A program made the translations under genes and the position numbers. Below, piece after piece: positions 16,227 through 25,580 of a DNA stretch of 64,000 bases. This stretch comes from DASVEE01 sp036380735. Its GTDB lineage: Bacteria > Acidobacteriota > Thermoanaerobaculia > Gp7-AA8. Where the stretch lies: positions 1-64,000 of the forward strand of contig DASVEE010000055.1 in the NCBI GenBank assembly GCA_036380735.1, read 5' to 3'. Every line of letters begins with the position of its first letter. The stretch's first letter is position 1. Under the pieces are notes generated by a model, which saw only the letters and a list, made by a program, of their open reading frames with translations, made no database searches and was not told the origin of the DNA.

Positions 16227-17018
16227 CTAGCGGATCGGCTGCCGGTCTTCCGTGTCTTCCACACCCACGACGAAGAACGGATCACTGGAACGGTTGTCCA
16301 CGACCGAGGCGTACGCAAACACCGGCTGGGACGAGTCCAGCACCACGAATCCGTCCGGCAGGTTGAAGCTGCCGATGCCGTGGATGACGCCGAGCGGCGT
16401 CTGCACGACGCTGTGCGGCGGTACCACGATCGGCTCGCCGACGATGAGCAACGCGCCATCGTTGCGGTAGACGCGCGGCGTCACGACCGCTTCCTCGGAG
16501 CTCGGGTTCATGACGCCGACGTTCGTCCGGAAGCCGGTGCTGATGTCGGCGCTGTGGGAGAGGTGGGTGACGACGAGCTTGTGCTTCGCGGCCGAGGCGT
16601 GCATCGCGGGGATGAACTGGCCGTAGGTGCCGGGGCCGGTGGGCGAGTCGGTGTAGGTGCGCGACTCGGCGGTGAACTCCCAGCTCTGGTCATCGGCGGA
16701 GTCGAGGCGAAGAGCACCGACCATCGGCGTGTGGATCTGCATGAAATCGCCGACGACGTTGTTCAGCACCGCCATCGACCGCGGCGGTACGGTGACGATG
16801 CGCCCGGAGATGTTGCGCCCGTCCATGTTCGCCGGCAGGAAGTGGATGGTGACGCCGATGGTCTTCGTCGACGACGGATTGAAGATGCGCAGGTCCGTGC
16901 GGAAGAGCGTCTCGTTGGCGCCCGGCGCAACGCCGGCGATCGGAATCCACATGTCCTTCGCCGAAGCGCTGACCGTGGCGGCAATGAGAAGGGCAAGAAC
17001 GATGAGCCGGGAAATCAT
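16227..17018 (-). CDS. Secreted protein with duplicated beta domain
   Basis: 263 residues. Signal peptide MISRLIVLALLIAATVSASA. The mature protein has two similar halves, each with a pattern like FRTDLRIFNPSS (residues about 40-51) and FRTNVGVMNPSS (about 160-175) followed by strands and VPPRSM / VPPHSV. This suggests two immunoglobulin-like beta domains. I recognise no named family; similar proteins occur in Acidobacteriota. It is divergent in function from the neighbouring lanthipeptide genes and is convergent with them, so probably unrelated. Start supported by a TACAAT box 8 nt upstream. Confidence 0.75.
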   Translation of the reverse strand: MISRLIVLALLIAATVSASAKDMWIPIAGVAPGANETLFRTDLRIFNPSSTKTIGVTIHFLPANMDGRNISGRIVTVPPRSMAVLNNVVGDFMQIHTPMVGALRLDSADDQSWEFTAESRTYTDSPTGPGTYGQFIPAMHASAAKHKLVVTHLSHSADISTGFRTNVGVMNPSSEEAVVTPRVYRNDGALLIVGEPIVVPPHSVVQTPLGVIHGIGSFNLPDGFVVLDSSQPVFAYASVVDNRSSDPFFVVGVEDTEDRQPIR

Positions 17019-17026
17019 TACGGGGA

Positions 17027-17032
17027 ATTGTA
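17027..17032 (-). promoter_or_regulatory. -10 box TACAAT, leaderless-type
   Basis: TACAAT on the minus strand, 8 nt before the ATG at 17018, with no ribosome-binding site between. Confidence 0.55.
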
Positions 17033-17067
17033 CGGTGTCAGATGCGGAGCGTCAGTGGCCGCGGTCA

Positions 17068-17119
17068 CCCCATTCGTCCCATTTGTCCTGGTTGTCCTAT
17101 AGGTCCGACTCGTCCTATC
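17068..17119. repeat. Type N single arm
   Basis: CCATTCGT/CCATTTGT/CCTATAGGT units without a matching left arm. It overlaps the 3' end of the next minus-strand gene and supplies its TAG stop codon (inside CGATAGGACG on the minus strand). Confidence 0.8.
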
Positions 17120-18509
17120 GCGCCAGCACCACTGCCACCGCATCGCGATGCACCACCCGCCACCCTTGCTGTTGCAGCACGCCGGCGATGAAGGCGTCGG
17201 GCGGGAGCAGCACGGCGTTAGTGCCGGAATCGGCCAGCACGCGCAACGCGCGAGGATCGGCGGACATGACGGCGTCGTAGTCGCGGGCGATGTGCGCGGG
17301 GTAGACGGTGTCGGCGCGCGAATCGACGAATACGCGCACGCGACCCTCCGTGCGCCAGAGCACGTAGCCGGCCCAGTGGTACTGCGTGAAGAGTCGCACG
17401 TTGGGACCGAGTGAGCCGAGAGCGGCGGTGGCGGCGACCGGTTGCTGGGCGACGACGTTCGCCGCGATCGCCTCCTGCGTCACGATGACGAACGGCGCCA
17501 GCACGAGCGCAATCACGAGCGCGGCGATGGCGGCCACGCGCGGCCACGCCGTGCGCGCGGCGCCGGGCAGCCACGTGCCGATGATGGGGATGGCCACGAT
17601 GCCCCAGACGGCGACGTGCCGCCCGTGGTTCAGCGCGAGATGGGTGGCCGCGAGGAACACGAGGAGGTCGCGCCACGCCGGCTTCGTCTCCCGCACGCGG
17701 GCCGCGAGCACGATCGACGCGAGCAGCACCAGCTCGAACAGCAGGAACGCACCGCTCGTGAAGGCGGGCTTCTTCCACTCCACGATCGTCGCCGTCCACG
17801 GATTCTCGCGGAGGAACTCGAGCGGATAGACGAGCTGCCGCCAGCCGAGGGGATGGATGGCGGCGGCGAGGAGCGAGGGAATCGACCAGGCCAGCATGAG
17901 CGCCGCCCGGCGTCGTTCGCCGTCGAGCCACGCGCCGACCGCGGCAAGACCCATGAAGCCGATGCCTGCCGCGTAGCCGCCGTGCAGATTCGACCAGAGC
18001 ATGATGACGAGAGGGAAGACGAGCCAGGCGAGGGAAGGCGCGTCGCGCTCGAGGAACCGATCGACGAGCAGCAGCCAGAGCGCGAGCATGACCAGTGTGA
18101 GAATCTGCGGCCGCGCCCCCCACACCGGGATCGAGAGACTGAACGCCGCCGCGATCAGCAACGTTGCCGCGAGGGGAGGTGTCCCTCGCCGCAACAGCCG
18201 CACGTGCACCAGCGCAAACGCGGTGGCAATCAGCGCCGCCGCAAGCAGAAAGAGCAGCGCCAGTCCGCCGGCGCGGGTGGCCGAAGCCATGCCGATCTGC
18301 GCGAGCCACTCGTGGTTGAGCCAGCGCGCGCCGGGGACGGTGTACGACCAGGCGTCGGTGCGCGGCAGCGTGCCGCTGTCGAGGATGAGCTCCCCCGTGG
18401 CCACATGCCACCAGAGATCCGGGTCGGTCACGGGCCGCGCCGCGAGCAGCGTCAGCGCCAGATAGACGGCAAAGGTGGCGAACGCCACGAGGCGCCCCGG
18501 TTGGTGCAT
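17115..18509 (-). CDS. Polytopic membrane protein, GT-C-like
   Basis: 464 residues with about ten hydrophobic segments. After TM1 (VAFATFAVYLALTLLAA) comes DPDLWWHVATGELI, an acidic motif in the first outer loop as in GT-C-fold glycosyltransferases and related proteins; a soluble C-terminal domain follows (VRLFTQYHWAGYVLW, RVFVDSRADTVYP). The catalytic role is not established. The gene ends within a type N repeat. It stands alone between the secreted protein and the divergent pullulanase gene. Confidence 0.75.
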   Translation of the reverse strand: MHQPGRLVAFATFAVYLALTLLAARPVTDPDLWWHVATGELILDSGTLPRTDAWSYTVPGARWLNHEWLAQIGMASATRAGGLALLFLLAAALIATAFALVHVRLLRRGTPPLAATLLIAAAFSLSIPVWGARPQILTLVMLALWLLLVDRFLERDAPSLAWLVFPLVIMLWSNLHGGYAAGIGFMGLAAVGAWLDGERRRAALMLAWSIPSLLAAAIHPLGWRQLVYPLEFLRENPWTATIVEWKKPAFTSGAFLLFELVLLASIVLAARVRETKPAWRDLLVFLAATHLALNHGRHVAVWGIVAIPIIGTWLPGAARTAWPRVAAIAALVIALVLAPFVIVTQEAIAANVVAQQPVAATAALGSLGPNVRLFTQYHWAGYVLWRTEGRVRVFVDSRADTVYPAHIARDYDAVMSADPRALRVLADSGTNAVLLPPDAFIAGVLQQQGWRVVHRDAVAVVLAR

Positions 18510-18518
18510 GCGCGCCGG

Positions 18519-18524
18519 ACTTTA
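18519..18524 (-). promoter_or_regulatory. -10 box TAAAGT, leaderless-type
   Basis: TAAAGT on the minus strand ends 9 nt before the ATG at 18509. Confidence 0.5.
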
Positions 18525-18539
18525 GCATTGGCCTGCGGC

Positions 18540-18654
18540 GGGACAGGGACCGATAGGCCGAATAGGACTCATAGGTCAGATGGGACAAACCGCTCGGGTG
18601 GGGGATCCCATTTGTCCTATAGGTCCTATCCGTCCTATTCGTCCCATCGTTTCC
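18540..18654. repeat. Type N hairpin in a divergent promoter region
   Basis: Left arm 18540-18588, loop about 18589-18606, right arm of CCATTTGT/CCTATAGGT/CCTATCCGT units ending TCCCATCGTTTCC at 18654. It ends 8 bp before the pullulanase -10 box, so it occupies the -35 position. Confidence 0.9.
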
Positions 18655-18661
18655 CCGGTGC

Positions 18662-18667
18662 TATCCT
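18662..18667 (+). promoter_or_regulatory. -10 box TATCCT, leaderless-type
   Basis: TATCCT ends 9 nt before the ATG of the pullulanase gene at 18677. Confidence 0.5.
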
Positions 18668-18676
18668 CCCGCACGT

Positions 18677-21600
18677 ATGTCCATCCGTCCGTTGGTTGCC
18701 CTGTTCATTCTTTTCGCCACCACCGCCGCGTACGCCGCCCCCGCTAGCGTCACCATCGCCGGTTCCGTGCAGTCGGAGCTCGGTTGCCCGGCCGACTGGG
18801 CGCCCGACTGCGCCGCCACCGCGCTGGCGCTCGATCCGGAGGATGACGTCTGGCAGCGCGTCTTCGACGTGCCCGCCGGCTCGTACGAATACAAGGCGGC
18901 GCTGGATGGCGGCTGGGCGGAGAACTACGGGCGCAACGCGCAGCGCGACGGCGCCAACATCGCCCTGAGCCTCGGCGCGCAGTCCGCGGTCAAGTTCTAC
19001 TACGACCACAAGACGCACTGGATCACGGACAACCGCAACTCGATCATCGCCACGGCGCCCGGCAGCTACCAGAGCGAGATCGGCTGCGGCGGCGACTGGG
19101 ATCCGTCGTGCCTCCGCTCCTGGCTGCAGGACCCGGACGGCGACGGCATCTTCACCATGACGCTGCACATCCCGGCGGGCGACTACGAAGTGAAGGTCGC
19201 CATCAACGAAAGCTGGTCGGAGAACTACGGCCAGGGCGGCACGCCGAACGGGGCCAACATTGCCTTCAACGTTCCGGCGCAGTGCGCAAAGACGCTCTTC
19301 AGCTACGACTCCGCGACGCACATCCTCACCGTCGGTCCCGCTCCGGCCGAGCCGCAGCCGGCGGTCGTCGGGCTCCCCGGCAGCTACCAGAGCGAAGTGG
19401 GCTGCTCCGGCGACTGGCAGCCGGAATGCGCGGCCACGCACATGACGCTGGAAGACGGCGTCTGGCAGAAGAGCGTGACGATTCCCGCGGGCAGCTACGA
19501 ATACAAGGCCGCGCTGAACAATGCGTGGGACGAGAACTACGGCGCCAACGCCACGCGCAACGGCTCGAACCTCGCCCTCAACCTGGCCGCGGCGACGGCG
19601 GTGAAGTTCTACTACGACCACGGCACGCACTGGGTCGCGGACAACCAGACGAAGCTCATCGCCACCGCCCCCGGCAACTACCAGCAATTCCTCGGCTGCG
19701 GCAGCGACTGGGACCCGTCGTGCCTCCGCTCCTGGCTGCAGGACCCGGACGGCGACGGCATCTACAGCTTCTCCACGCGCGCCATCCCTGCCGGCAACTA
19801 CGAGGCGAAAGTGACGCTCAACGAGTCGTGGGACGTCAACTACGGCGCCGGTGGCGCGCAGAACGGTGCGAACATCGCGTTCAGCGTTCCGACGAGCTGC
19901 GCGGAAGTCTTCTTCGTCTGGAGCTCGACCACGAAAGTCATGACCGTCTCCACCAGCGGCGCGCCGAAAGGCAATCTCGCCAAAGCGCAGGCGTACTGGG
20001 TCACCGGCGACACGATCGCCTGGAACGTCCCGGCCACGTCGATTGTGACGCTGCACTACTCCGCCGCCGGTGGCCTCGAGCTCGGCGACAGTGTCGAAGG
20101 CGGCATCGACATCGCGCTGACGTACGACCCGGCCGGCCTGCCGCTCGACGTGAAGACGAAGTTCCCGCATCTGGCGAGCCTCAACGCGTTCCGCATCCCG
20201 GCCGCACGAGCGGGCGAAGTGCCGGAAGCGCTGAAGTCGCAGCTCGCCGTGTCGGCGAAGGACGCGACGAACGCGCTGGTCGACGCCACGTCGCTGCAGC
20301 TTCCCGGCGTGCTCGATGACCTCTACGCCAACGACCAGCCGCTCGGTGTCACCTTCAATGCCGGCGTGCCGACGCTGAAGGTGTGGGCGCCGACCGCGCG
20401 CAACGTGCAGCTCCAGCTCTTCGATGGCGCGAACATGACCGTCCACGCGATGACGCGCGACGCCGACGGCGTGTGGAGCATCACCGGCGACGCGTCGTGG
20501 AACGGCCGCTACTACCTTTACGACGTCGAGGTCTTCGTCCGCGCGGCGGGCAGCATCGTGCACAACGTCGTCACCGATCCGTACTCGGTCAGCCTCGCGC
20601 GTAACAGCGCGCGCAGCCAGATCGTCGACCTCTCCTCGACCGCCGTGAAGCCGCTCGGCTGGGATGCGGTGGTGAAGCCGCGCCTCGACGCGCCGGAAGA
20701 CATCGCGCTGTACGAGCTGCACGTGCGCGACTTCAGCGCGAGCGACCACAGTGTCCCCGCCGCGCAGCGCGGCACGTTCAAGGCGTTCACGCAGGCGGGC
20801 TCGCACGGCATGCAGCATCTCGCCGCGCTCGCCGCGTCGGGGCTCACGCACATCCATCTCCTCCCGGCCTTCGACATCGCCACGATCAACGAGGAGAAGT
20901 CGCAGTGGCTGTCGCCGGGCGACCTCTCCACCTACGCGGCGGACGGCGCGGAGCAGCAGGAAGCGATCGAAGCCATCCGCGACCAGGACGGCTTCAACTG
21001 GGGCTATGACCCGTGGCATTACACGGTGCCCGAGGGGAGCTACGCGACGGATGCGGAGGGGACGGCGAGAATCGTCGAGTTCCGCGAGATGGTGCAGAGC
21101 CTCAACGCCACCGGCCTGCGCGTGGTCATGGACGTCGTCTACAACCACACGAACTCCGCGGGGCAGAACGACAAGTCGGTACTGGACAAGATCGTGCCGG
21201 GCTACTACCACCGCCTCAACGGCGACGGAACGGTCGAGCAGTCGAGCTGCTGCCCGAACACCGCGTCCGAGCACGACATGATGGAGAAGCTGCTCATCGA
21301 CTCCGTCGTCACGTGGGCCACGCAGTACAAGGTCGACGGCTTCCGCTTCGACCTGATGGGGCATCACATGAAGCGCAACCTGACGAAGCTGCGCGCGCGG
21401 CTCGATGCGTTGACCGTGGCCAATGACGGTGTCGACGGCGCGAAGATCTACCTCTACGGCGAGGGATGGAACTTCGGCGAGGTGGCGGACAACGCCCGCG
21501 GCGTGAATGCGATCCAGCGCAACCTCGCCGGCACCGGCATCGGCTCCTTCAGCGACCGTCTGCGTGACGGCGTGCGCGGCGGCGGGCCGTTCGACGGCAT

Positions 21601-22777
21601 CCAGGCGCAGGGCTTCGGCACGGGCCTCTACTACGACCCGAACGGCACGAACCAGGGTTCGGCCGAGGACCAGCTCAACCTCCTCCGCCTCGAGACCGAC
21701 TGGATCCGTCTTGGGCTCGCCGCGAACCTCGCGAGCTACACGTTCATCGACCGCAACGGCAACCCGACGACCGGCGCGCAGCTCGACTACAAGGGGCAGC
21801 CGGCCGGCTACACCGCCGATCCGCAGGAAGTCATCAACTACATCGACGCGCACGACAACGAGACGCTGTTCGACATCCTGCAGCTCAAGCTGCCGGTGAC
21901 GCTGACGATGCCGCAGCGCGTGCGCGCGAACGCGGTGGGGATGAGCCTCGTCGGACTCGCGCAGGGCATCCCGTTCTTCCACGCCGGCGCGGACATGCTC
22001 CGCTCCAAGTCGCTCGACCGCAACAGCTACAACTCGGGCGACTGGTTCAACCGCCTCGACTTCACCTACACCACGAACAACTGGGGCGTCGGCCTTCCGC
22101 CGCAGCAGGACAACGGCGCCAACTGGCCGCTGATGCAGCCGCTGCTCGCGAACCCGGCGCTGAAGCCGGCGTCGTCCGACATCATCGACGCCGCCACGCA
22201 CTTCCGCGAGCTGCTGCGCATCCGCAAATCGACGGGACTGTTCCGCCTGCGGACCGCGGCCGACGTGCAGGCGCGCGTCACGTCGCACCACGGCGCGCCC
22301 GGCGTCATCTTCATGACGATCACGGACAACGACGGCGCCGTCGACCGGCAGCACGACCTCATGGCGGTCGTCTTCAACGCGACCGGCGTCCCGCAGTCGT
22401 ACCACGCGGCATCGCTGGCGAGCCGCACGCTGTCGCTGCACCCGGTGCAGGCCGCGTCGCACGATCCCATCGTGCGCACGGCCACGTTCTCCCACGGCAC
22501 CTTCAGCGTGCCGGGACGGACGACGGCGGTGTTCTGGTCGCAGCGCCCGCTGACCGAGCAGATCCAGTTGCTCATCGGCGACACCAACAACGCCGACCTC
22601 CGCGGCAAGCTGGAGAACGCGATCAAGCAACTGGAGAAGGGGCACACCGGCCCGGCGAAGAATCAGTTGCAGTCGTTCATCAACAAGGTCGAGGAACTGG
22701 TGGCCGGCGGCAGCATGCCCGCCGCCGAGGGCGCGGCGCTGATTCAGGAAGCGCAGGCGATCCTGGCCCAGATGTAG
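18677..22777 (+). CDS. pulA: Secreted pullulanase-type alpha-1,6-glucosidase
   Basis: 1366 residues. Signal peptide MSIRPLVALFILFATTAAYA, then four tandem about 100-residue beta modules (residues about 25-425), each starting with a variant of GSYQSEIGCGGDWDPSC and ending with KFYYDH or similar, resembling the X25/CBM-like modules of amylases. Next come pullulanase N-terminal domains and a GH13 catalytic domain: DVVYNHT, nucleophile Asp892 in DGFRFDLMGHH, acid/base Glu929 in YGEGWNF, and Asp1060 in IDAHDNE. The last 70 residues form a helical tail (NKVEELVAGG). It debranches alpha-1,6 links of pullulan, starch or glycogen outside the cytoplasm. All catalytic residues are present. Confidence 0.93.
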   Translation: MSIRPLVALFILFATTAAYAAPASVTIAGSVQSELGCPADWAPDCAATALALDPEDDVWQRVFDVPAGSYEYKAALDGGWAENYGRNAQRDGANIALSLGAQSAVKFYYDHKTHWITDNRNSIIATAPGSYQSEIGCGGDWDPSCLRSWLQDPDGDGIFTMTLHIPAGDYEVKVAINESWSENYGQGGTPNGANIAFNVPAQCAKTLFSYDSATHILTVGPAPAEPQPAVVGLPGSYQSEVGCSGDWQPECAATHMTLEDGVWQKSVTIPAGSYEYKAALNNAWDENYGANATRNGSNLALNLAAATAVKFYYDHGTHWVADNQTKLIATAPGNYQQFLGCGSDWDPSCLRSWLQDPDGDGIYSFSTRAIPAGNYEAKVTLNESWDVNYGAGGAQNGANIAFSVPTSCAEVFFVWSSTTKVMTVSTSGAPKGNLAKAQAYWVTGDTIAWNVPATSIVTLHYSAAGGLELGDSVEGGIDIALTYDPAGLPLDVKTKFPHLASLNAFRIPAARAGEVPEALKSQLAVSAKDATNALVDATSLQLPGVLDDLYANDQPLGVTFNAGVPTLKVWAPTARNVQLQLFDGANMTVHAMTRDADGVWSITGDASWNGRYYLYDVEVFVRAAGSIVHNVVTDPYSVSLARNSARSQIVDLSSTAVKPLGWDAVVKPRLDAPEDIALYELHVRDFSASDHSVPAAQRGTFKAFTQAGSHGMQHLAALAASGLTHIHLLPAFDIATINEEKSQWLSPGDLSTYAADGAEQQEAIEAIRDQDGFNWGYDPWHYTVPEGSYATDAEGTARIVEFREMVQSLNATGLRVVMDVVYNHTNSAGQNDKSVLDKIVPGYYHRLNGDGTVEQSSCCPNTASEHDMMEKLLIDSVVTWATQYKVDGFRFDLMGHHMKRNLTKLRARLDALTVANDGVDGAKIYLYGEGWNFGEVADNARGVNAIQRNLAGTGIGSFSDRLRDGVRGGGPFDGIQAQGFGTGLYYDPNGTNQGSAEDQLNLLRLETDWIRLGLAANLASYTFIDRNGNPTTGAQLDYKGQPAGYTADPQEVINYIDAHDNETLFDILQLKLPVTLTMPQRVRANAVGMSLVGLAQGIPFFHAGADMLRSKSLDRNSYNSGDWFNRLDFTYTTNNWGVGLPPQQDNGANWPLMQPLLANPALKPASSDIIDAATHFRELLRIRKSTGLFRLRTAADVQARVTSHHGAPGVIFMTITDNDGAVDRQHDLMAVVFNATGVPQSYHAASLASRTLSLHPVQAASHDPIVRTATFSHGTFSVPGRTTAVFWSQRPLTEQIQLLIGDTNNADLRGKLENAIKQLEKGHTGPAKNQLQSFINKVEELVAGGSMPAAEGAALIQEAQAILAQM

Positions 22778-22850
22778 GGAACGACAGGACGGATGGGACG
22801 AACAGGACCCATTCGTCCCATCTGTCCCCCAGGCCCCATGCGTCCTGTCA
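22777..22850. repeat. Type N hairpin
   Basis: Starts GGGAACGACAGGAC directly at the pullulanase stop codon and ends GCGTCCTGTCA; arms are three to four units each. Confidence 0.85.
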
Positions 22851-22895
22851 CGGTGCTGGAAACAGAAAGCCCCCATCCACGTATTACCAGCCGAC

Positions 22896-24116
22896 ATGAA
22901 GAAGCGAACCAAGATCATCATCGCCGCGGTCGTGCTGCTCCTCATCGCCGGCATCACCGGCGCTTCGGTGCGCGCGCGGCGCAATAACGGCGGCACGGCC
23001 GTCACCTTCGGGAAGGTCGAGCGCACCGACCTCACCAGTAAAGTCACGGCCAACGGCCGCCTCGACGCGCAGCGGAAGGTCGACCTCTCGGCCAACGTGA
23101 TGGGGCAGATCGTCAACCTCGCCGTCCGTGAGGGCGACGTCGTCAAGAAGGGCACCTTCCTCCTGCAGATCGACCAGAAGCAGCTCGCGGCCTCGGCCGA
23201 AGGGGCCGCCGCTTCGATGCGCGCGCTGTTTTCCGATCTCGACGCTTCCCGGGCTCAGCTTGCCGAGGCGCAGCGGAACTTCGAGCGGGCCACGCGGAAC
23301 TACAACGAGAAGATCATCCCCATGGCCGAGCTCGACCGCACCCGGTCGGCGCTCGACCAGGCCCGCGCCAACGTCCGCTCCATCGAGCAACGCATCGAAC
23401 AGTCGCGCGCCAACCTCGCGGCCGCACGCGACACCCTCTCCAAGACCACGATGACGGCGCCCATCGACGGCATCGTCACCGCGCTGCCGGTCGAGGAAGG
23501 GGAGGTCGCGGTCATCGGCACGATGAACAACCCCGGTACGAAGCTGATGACGATCGCCGACATGTCGATCGTCGAGGCCGTGATGGAGGTCGACGAGACC
23601 GACATCCCGAACGTGAAGGTCGGCCAGCGCGCCACCGTCACGATCGACGCCTACCCGAACCGCACGTTCAACGGCACGATCACCGAGGTCGGCTCCAGCC
23701 CGATGAGCGCGGGCGGCGGCGGGGCCGAAGCCGTCAACTTCGAGGTCAAGATCCAGCTCGAGAATCCGCCGCAAGGCGTCCGCCCCGGCTTCTCCGCGTC
23801 GGCCGACATCATCACCGGCACCGCGCCGAAAGCGCTGGCCATCCCGATCCAGGCGCTCGTCGTCCGCGAGAAGGCCGGCAGCACGCCGGGCAAATCGCAG
23901 GAGGAGGAAGGCGTCTACCTCCACGAGAACGGCACGGCCAAGTTCGTCCTCGTGAAGACCGGCCTCTCCGGCGACAGCAACATCGAGATCACCTCCGGCC
24001 TCGAGGAAGGGCAGCAGATCATCACCGGCCCCTTCCGCGCCCTCCGCGACATCGAGGACGGGGCGAAGGTGAAGGAGCAGAAGGCGCCGAAGGAAGACGA
24101 GGAGAAGAAGGGGTAG
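22896..24116 (+). CDS. MacA-like periplasmic adaptor (HlyD family)
   Basis: 406 residues. An N-terminal membrane anchor (IIIAAVVLLLIAGITGASV) is followed by a lipoyl/barrel-sandwich half (SANVMGQIVNLAVREGDVV), a long alpha-hairpin (residues about 105-185), the second barrel half (TMTAPIDGIVTALPVEEGE) and a beta-barrel domain. It should link an inner-membrane ABC permease to an outer-membrane TolC-like channel. Two MacB-type permease genes follow on the same strand, each separated by a repeat hairpin. The C-terminus is Lys/Glu-rich. Confidence 0.9.
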   Translation: MKKRTKIIIAAVVLLLIAGITGASVRARRNNGGTAVTFGKVERTDLTSKVTANGRLDAQRKVDLSANVMGQIVNLAVREGDVVKKGTFLLQIDQKQLAASAEGAAASMRALFSDLDASRAQLAEAQRNFERATRNYNEKIIPMAELDRTRSALDQARANVRSIEQRIEQSRANLAAARDTLSKTTMTAPIDGIVTALPVEEGEVAVIGTMNNPGTKLMTIADMSIVEAVMEVDETDIPNVKVGQRATVTIDAYPNRTFNGTITEVGSSPMSAGGGGAEAVNFEVKIQLENPPQGVRPGFSASADIITGTAPKALAIPIQALVVREKAGSTPGKSQEEEGVYLHENGTAKFVLVKTGLSGDSNIEITSGLEEGQQIITGPFRALRDIEDGAKVKEQKAPKEDEEKKG

Positions 24117-24118
24117 TC

Positions 24119-24209
24119 GGTGTTTTCGGTTTTCGGTTGTTGGTTGTCGGTGCTTCGCTGCATCCGGCGTAGCGCAGCACCAAAAACCGAAAACCAACAA
24201 CCGACAACC
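24119..24209. repeat. Type H1 hairpin
   Basis: GGTTTTC/GGTTGTT heptamer arms with inner stem GGTGCTTCGCT...AGCGCAGCACC. It lies between the adaptor and the first permease gene, leaving 8 bp to the ATG. Confidence 0.9.
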
Positions 24210-24217
24210 ACTACGCC

Positions 24218-25429
24218 ATGGAAACGCTCCGCATCGCCGTCACCGCCCTCAACGCTCACAAGCTGCGCAGCTTTCTCACGCTGCTCGGCGTGATCATCGG
24301 CGTCATGACGGTCGTGACCGTCGTCTCGATCATCTCGGGGCTGAACAACTACATCGCCGAGAAGGTCTTCCAGCTCAACCCCGACGTCTACGTGATGACG
24401 CAGTTCGGGATCATCACCAGCCGCGAGCAGTACCTCGAGGCGGTCAAGCGGAAGAAGATCGACTGGAACGATTACGAAGCGATTCGCGAGCGCTGCAACT
24501 CCTGTGAGATGGTCGGCGCGAGCGTCAGCACCGGCACCGCGGTCAAGCGCGGTGCGAAGCGGCTCAGCGACGTCCGCGTGCAGGGGACGACCGCGAACAT
24601 GGCGGAGCTGAACAACCTCGATCTCGAAGCGGGGCGTTTCTTCACGACGACGGAGCAGCAGCGCTCCGCGCTGGTGGCGGTCATCGGCTCCGACGTGCGC
24701 GATGAGCTCTTCGGCAAGGTCGATCCGATCGGCCGTACGGTCTGGGTGGCGAACCAGCCGCTCCGCGTCATCGGCCTCCTCGCGAAGCAGGGCTCCGTCC
24801 TCGGGCAGAGCCAGGACAAGCAGCTCTTCCTGCCGCTCGGCGCGTTCAACAAGCGGTTCGGCTCGCGCCGCAGCCTCGACGTCTTCGTCCGCGCCACGGG
24901 TGGCGTCGCGGGGATGTCGCACTCGATGGATGAAGCGCGCGTGATCATCCGCTCGCGGCGGCGCACGGCGTTCCGCGCGGACGACCCGTTCTCGATGGTG
25001 ACGGCCGAGGCGCTGCAGATGTTGTGGAAGAGCATCTCGGCGGGAGGGTTCGCCCTGATGACGTTCATCTCCGGCATCTCCCTCATCGTGGGCGGCATCG
25101 TCATCACGAACATCATGCTGGTGTCGGTCATCGAGCGAACGCGCGAGATCGGCATCCGCCGTGCGCTCGGCGCGACGGCGAAGAACATCAAACGGCAATT
25201 CCTCACCGAAGCCATCCTCCTCGCCCTCGGCGGCGGGATCATCGGGGTGCTGCTCGGCATGATCATCAGCAAGCTGGTGTCGACCGTGGCGCCGCTGCCG
25301 ACGCTGGTGCGGCCGTCGCTGGTGATCGCGGGGCTGGCCGTTGCGGTGCTGACCGGCGTGGCCGCCGGCTATTTCCCGGCACGGCGTGCGGCGAAGCTGC
25401 CGCCGATCGAGGCACTGCGATGGGAGTGA
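24218..25429 (+). CDS. MacB-type ABC transporter permease, ATPase-less
   Basis: 403 residues. TM1 (HKLRSFLTLLGVIIGVMTVVTVVS), a large periplasmic MacB core domain (residues about 45-270), then three TM segments with the FtsX-like block ERTREIGIRRALGA and a terminal PARRAAKLPPIEALRWE. Canonical MacB carries an N-terminal ATPase; none is fused here or encoded next to it. Together with the adaptor upstream it would form a mechanotransmission-type pump exporting peptides, lipids or drugs if an ATPase is supplied from elsewhere. Confidence 0.9.
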   Translation: METLRIAVTALNAHKLRSFLTLLGVIIGVMTVVTVVSIISGLNNYIAEKVFQLNPDVYVMTQFGIITSREQYLEAVKRKKIDWNDYEAIRERCNSCEMVGASVSTGTAVKRGAKRLSDVRVQGTTANMAELNNLDLEAGRFFTTTEQQRSALVAVIGSDVRDELFGKVDPIGRTVWVANQPLRVIGLLAKQGSVLGQSQDKQLFLPLGAFNKRFGSRRSLDVFVRATGGVAGMSHSMDEARVIIRSRRRTAFRADDPFSMVTAEALQMLWKSISAGGFALMTFISGISLIVGGIVITNIMLVSVIERTREIGIRRALGATAKNIKRQFLTEAILLALGGGIIGVLLGMIISKLVSTVAPLPTLVRPSLVIAGLAVAVLTGVAAGYFPARRAAKLPPIEALRWE

Positions 25430-25552
25430 CGATGGGACGAATGGGACCAATAGGACTAATGGGACAAATAGGACTCATGGATTGCCCCTGCCGGCGAAGC
25501 CGCGCCAAGTCGCGCAGCTCGCATGAGTCCCATAGGTCCCATGGGTCCCATT
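25429..25552. repeat. Type N hairpin
   Basis: Left arm 25430-25480 with five units, a loop with GCCGGCGAAGCCGCGCC, right arm CCATAGGT/CCATGGGT ending near 25552. Separates two tandem permease genes. Confidence 0.88.
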
Positions 25553-25580
25553 TCCAGCGGTTCGATTGCGCAGGGCAGTC

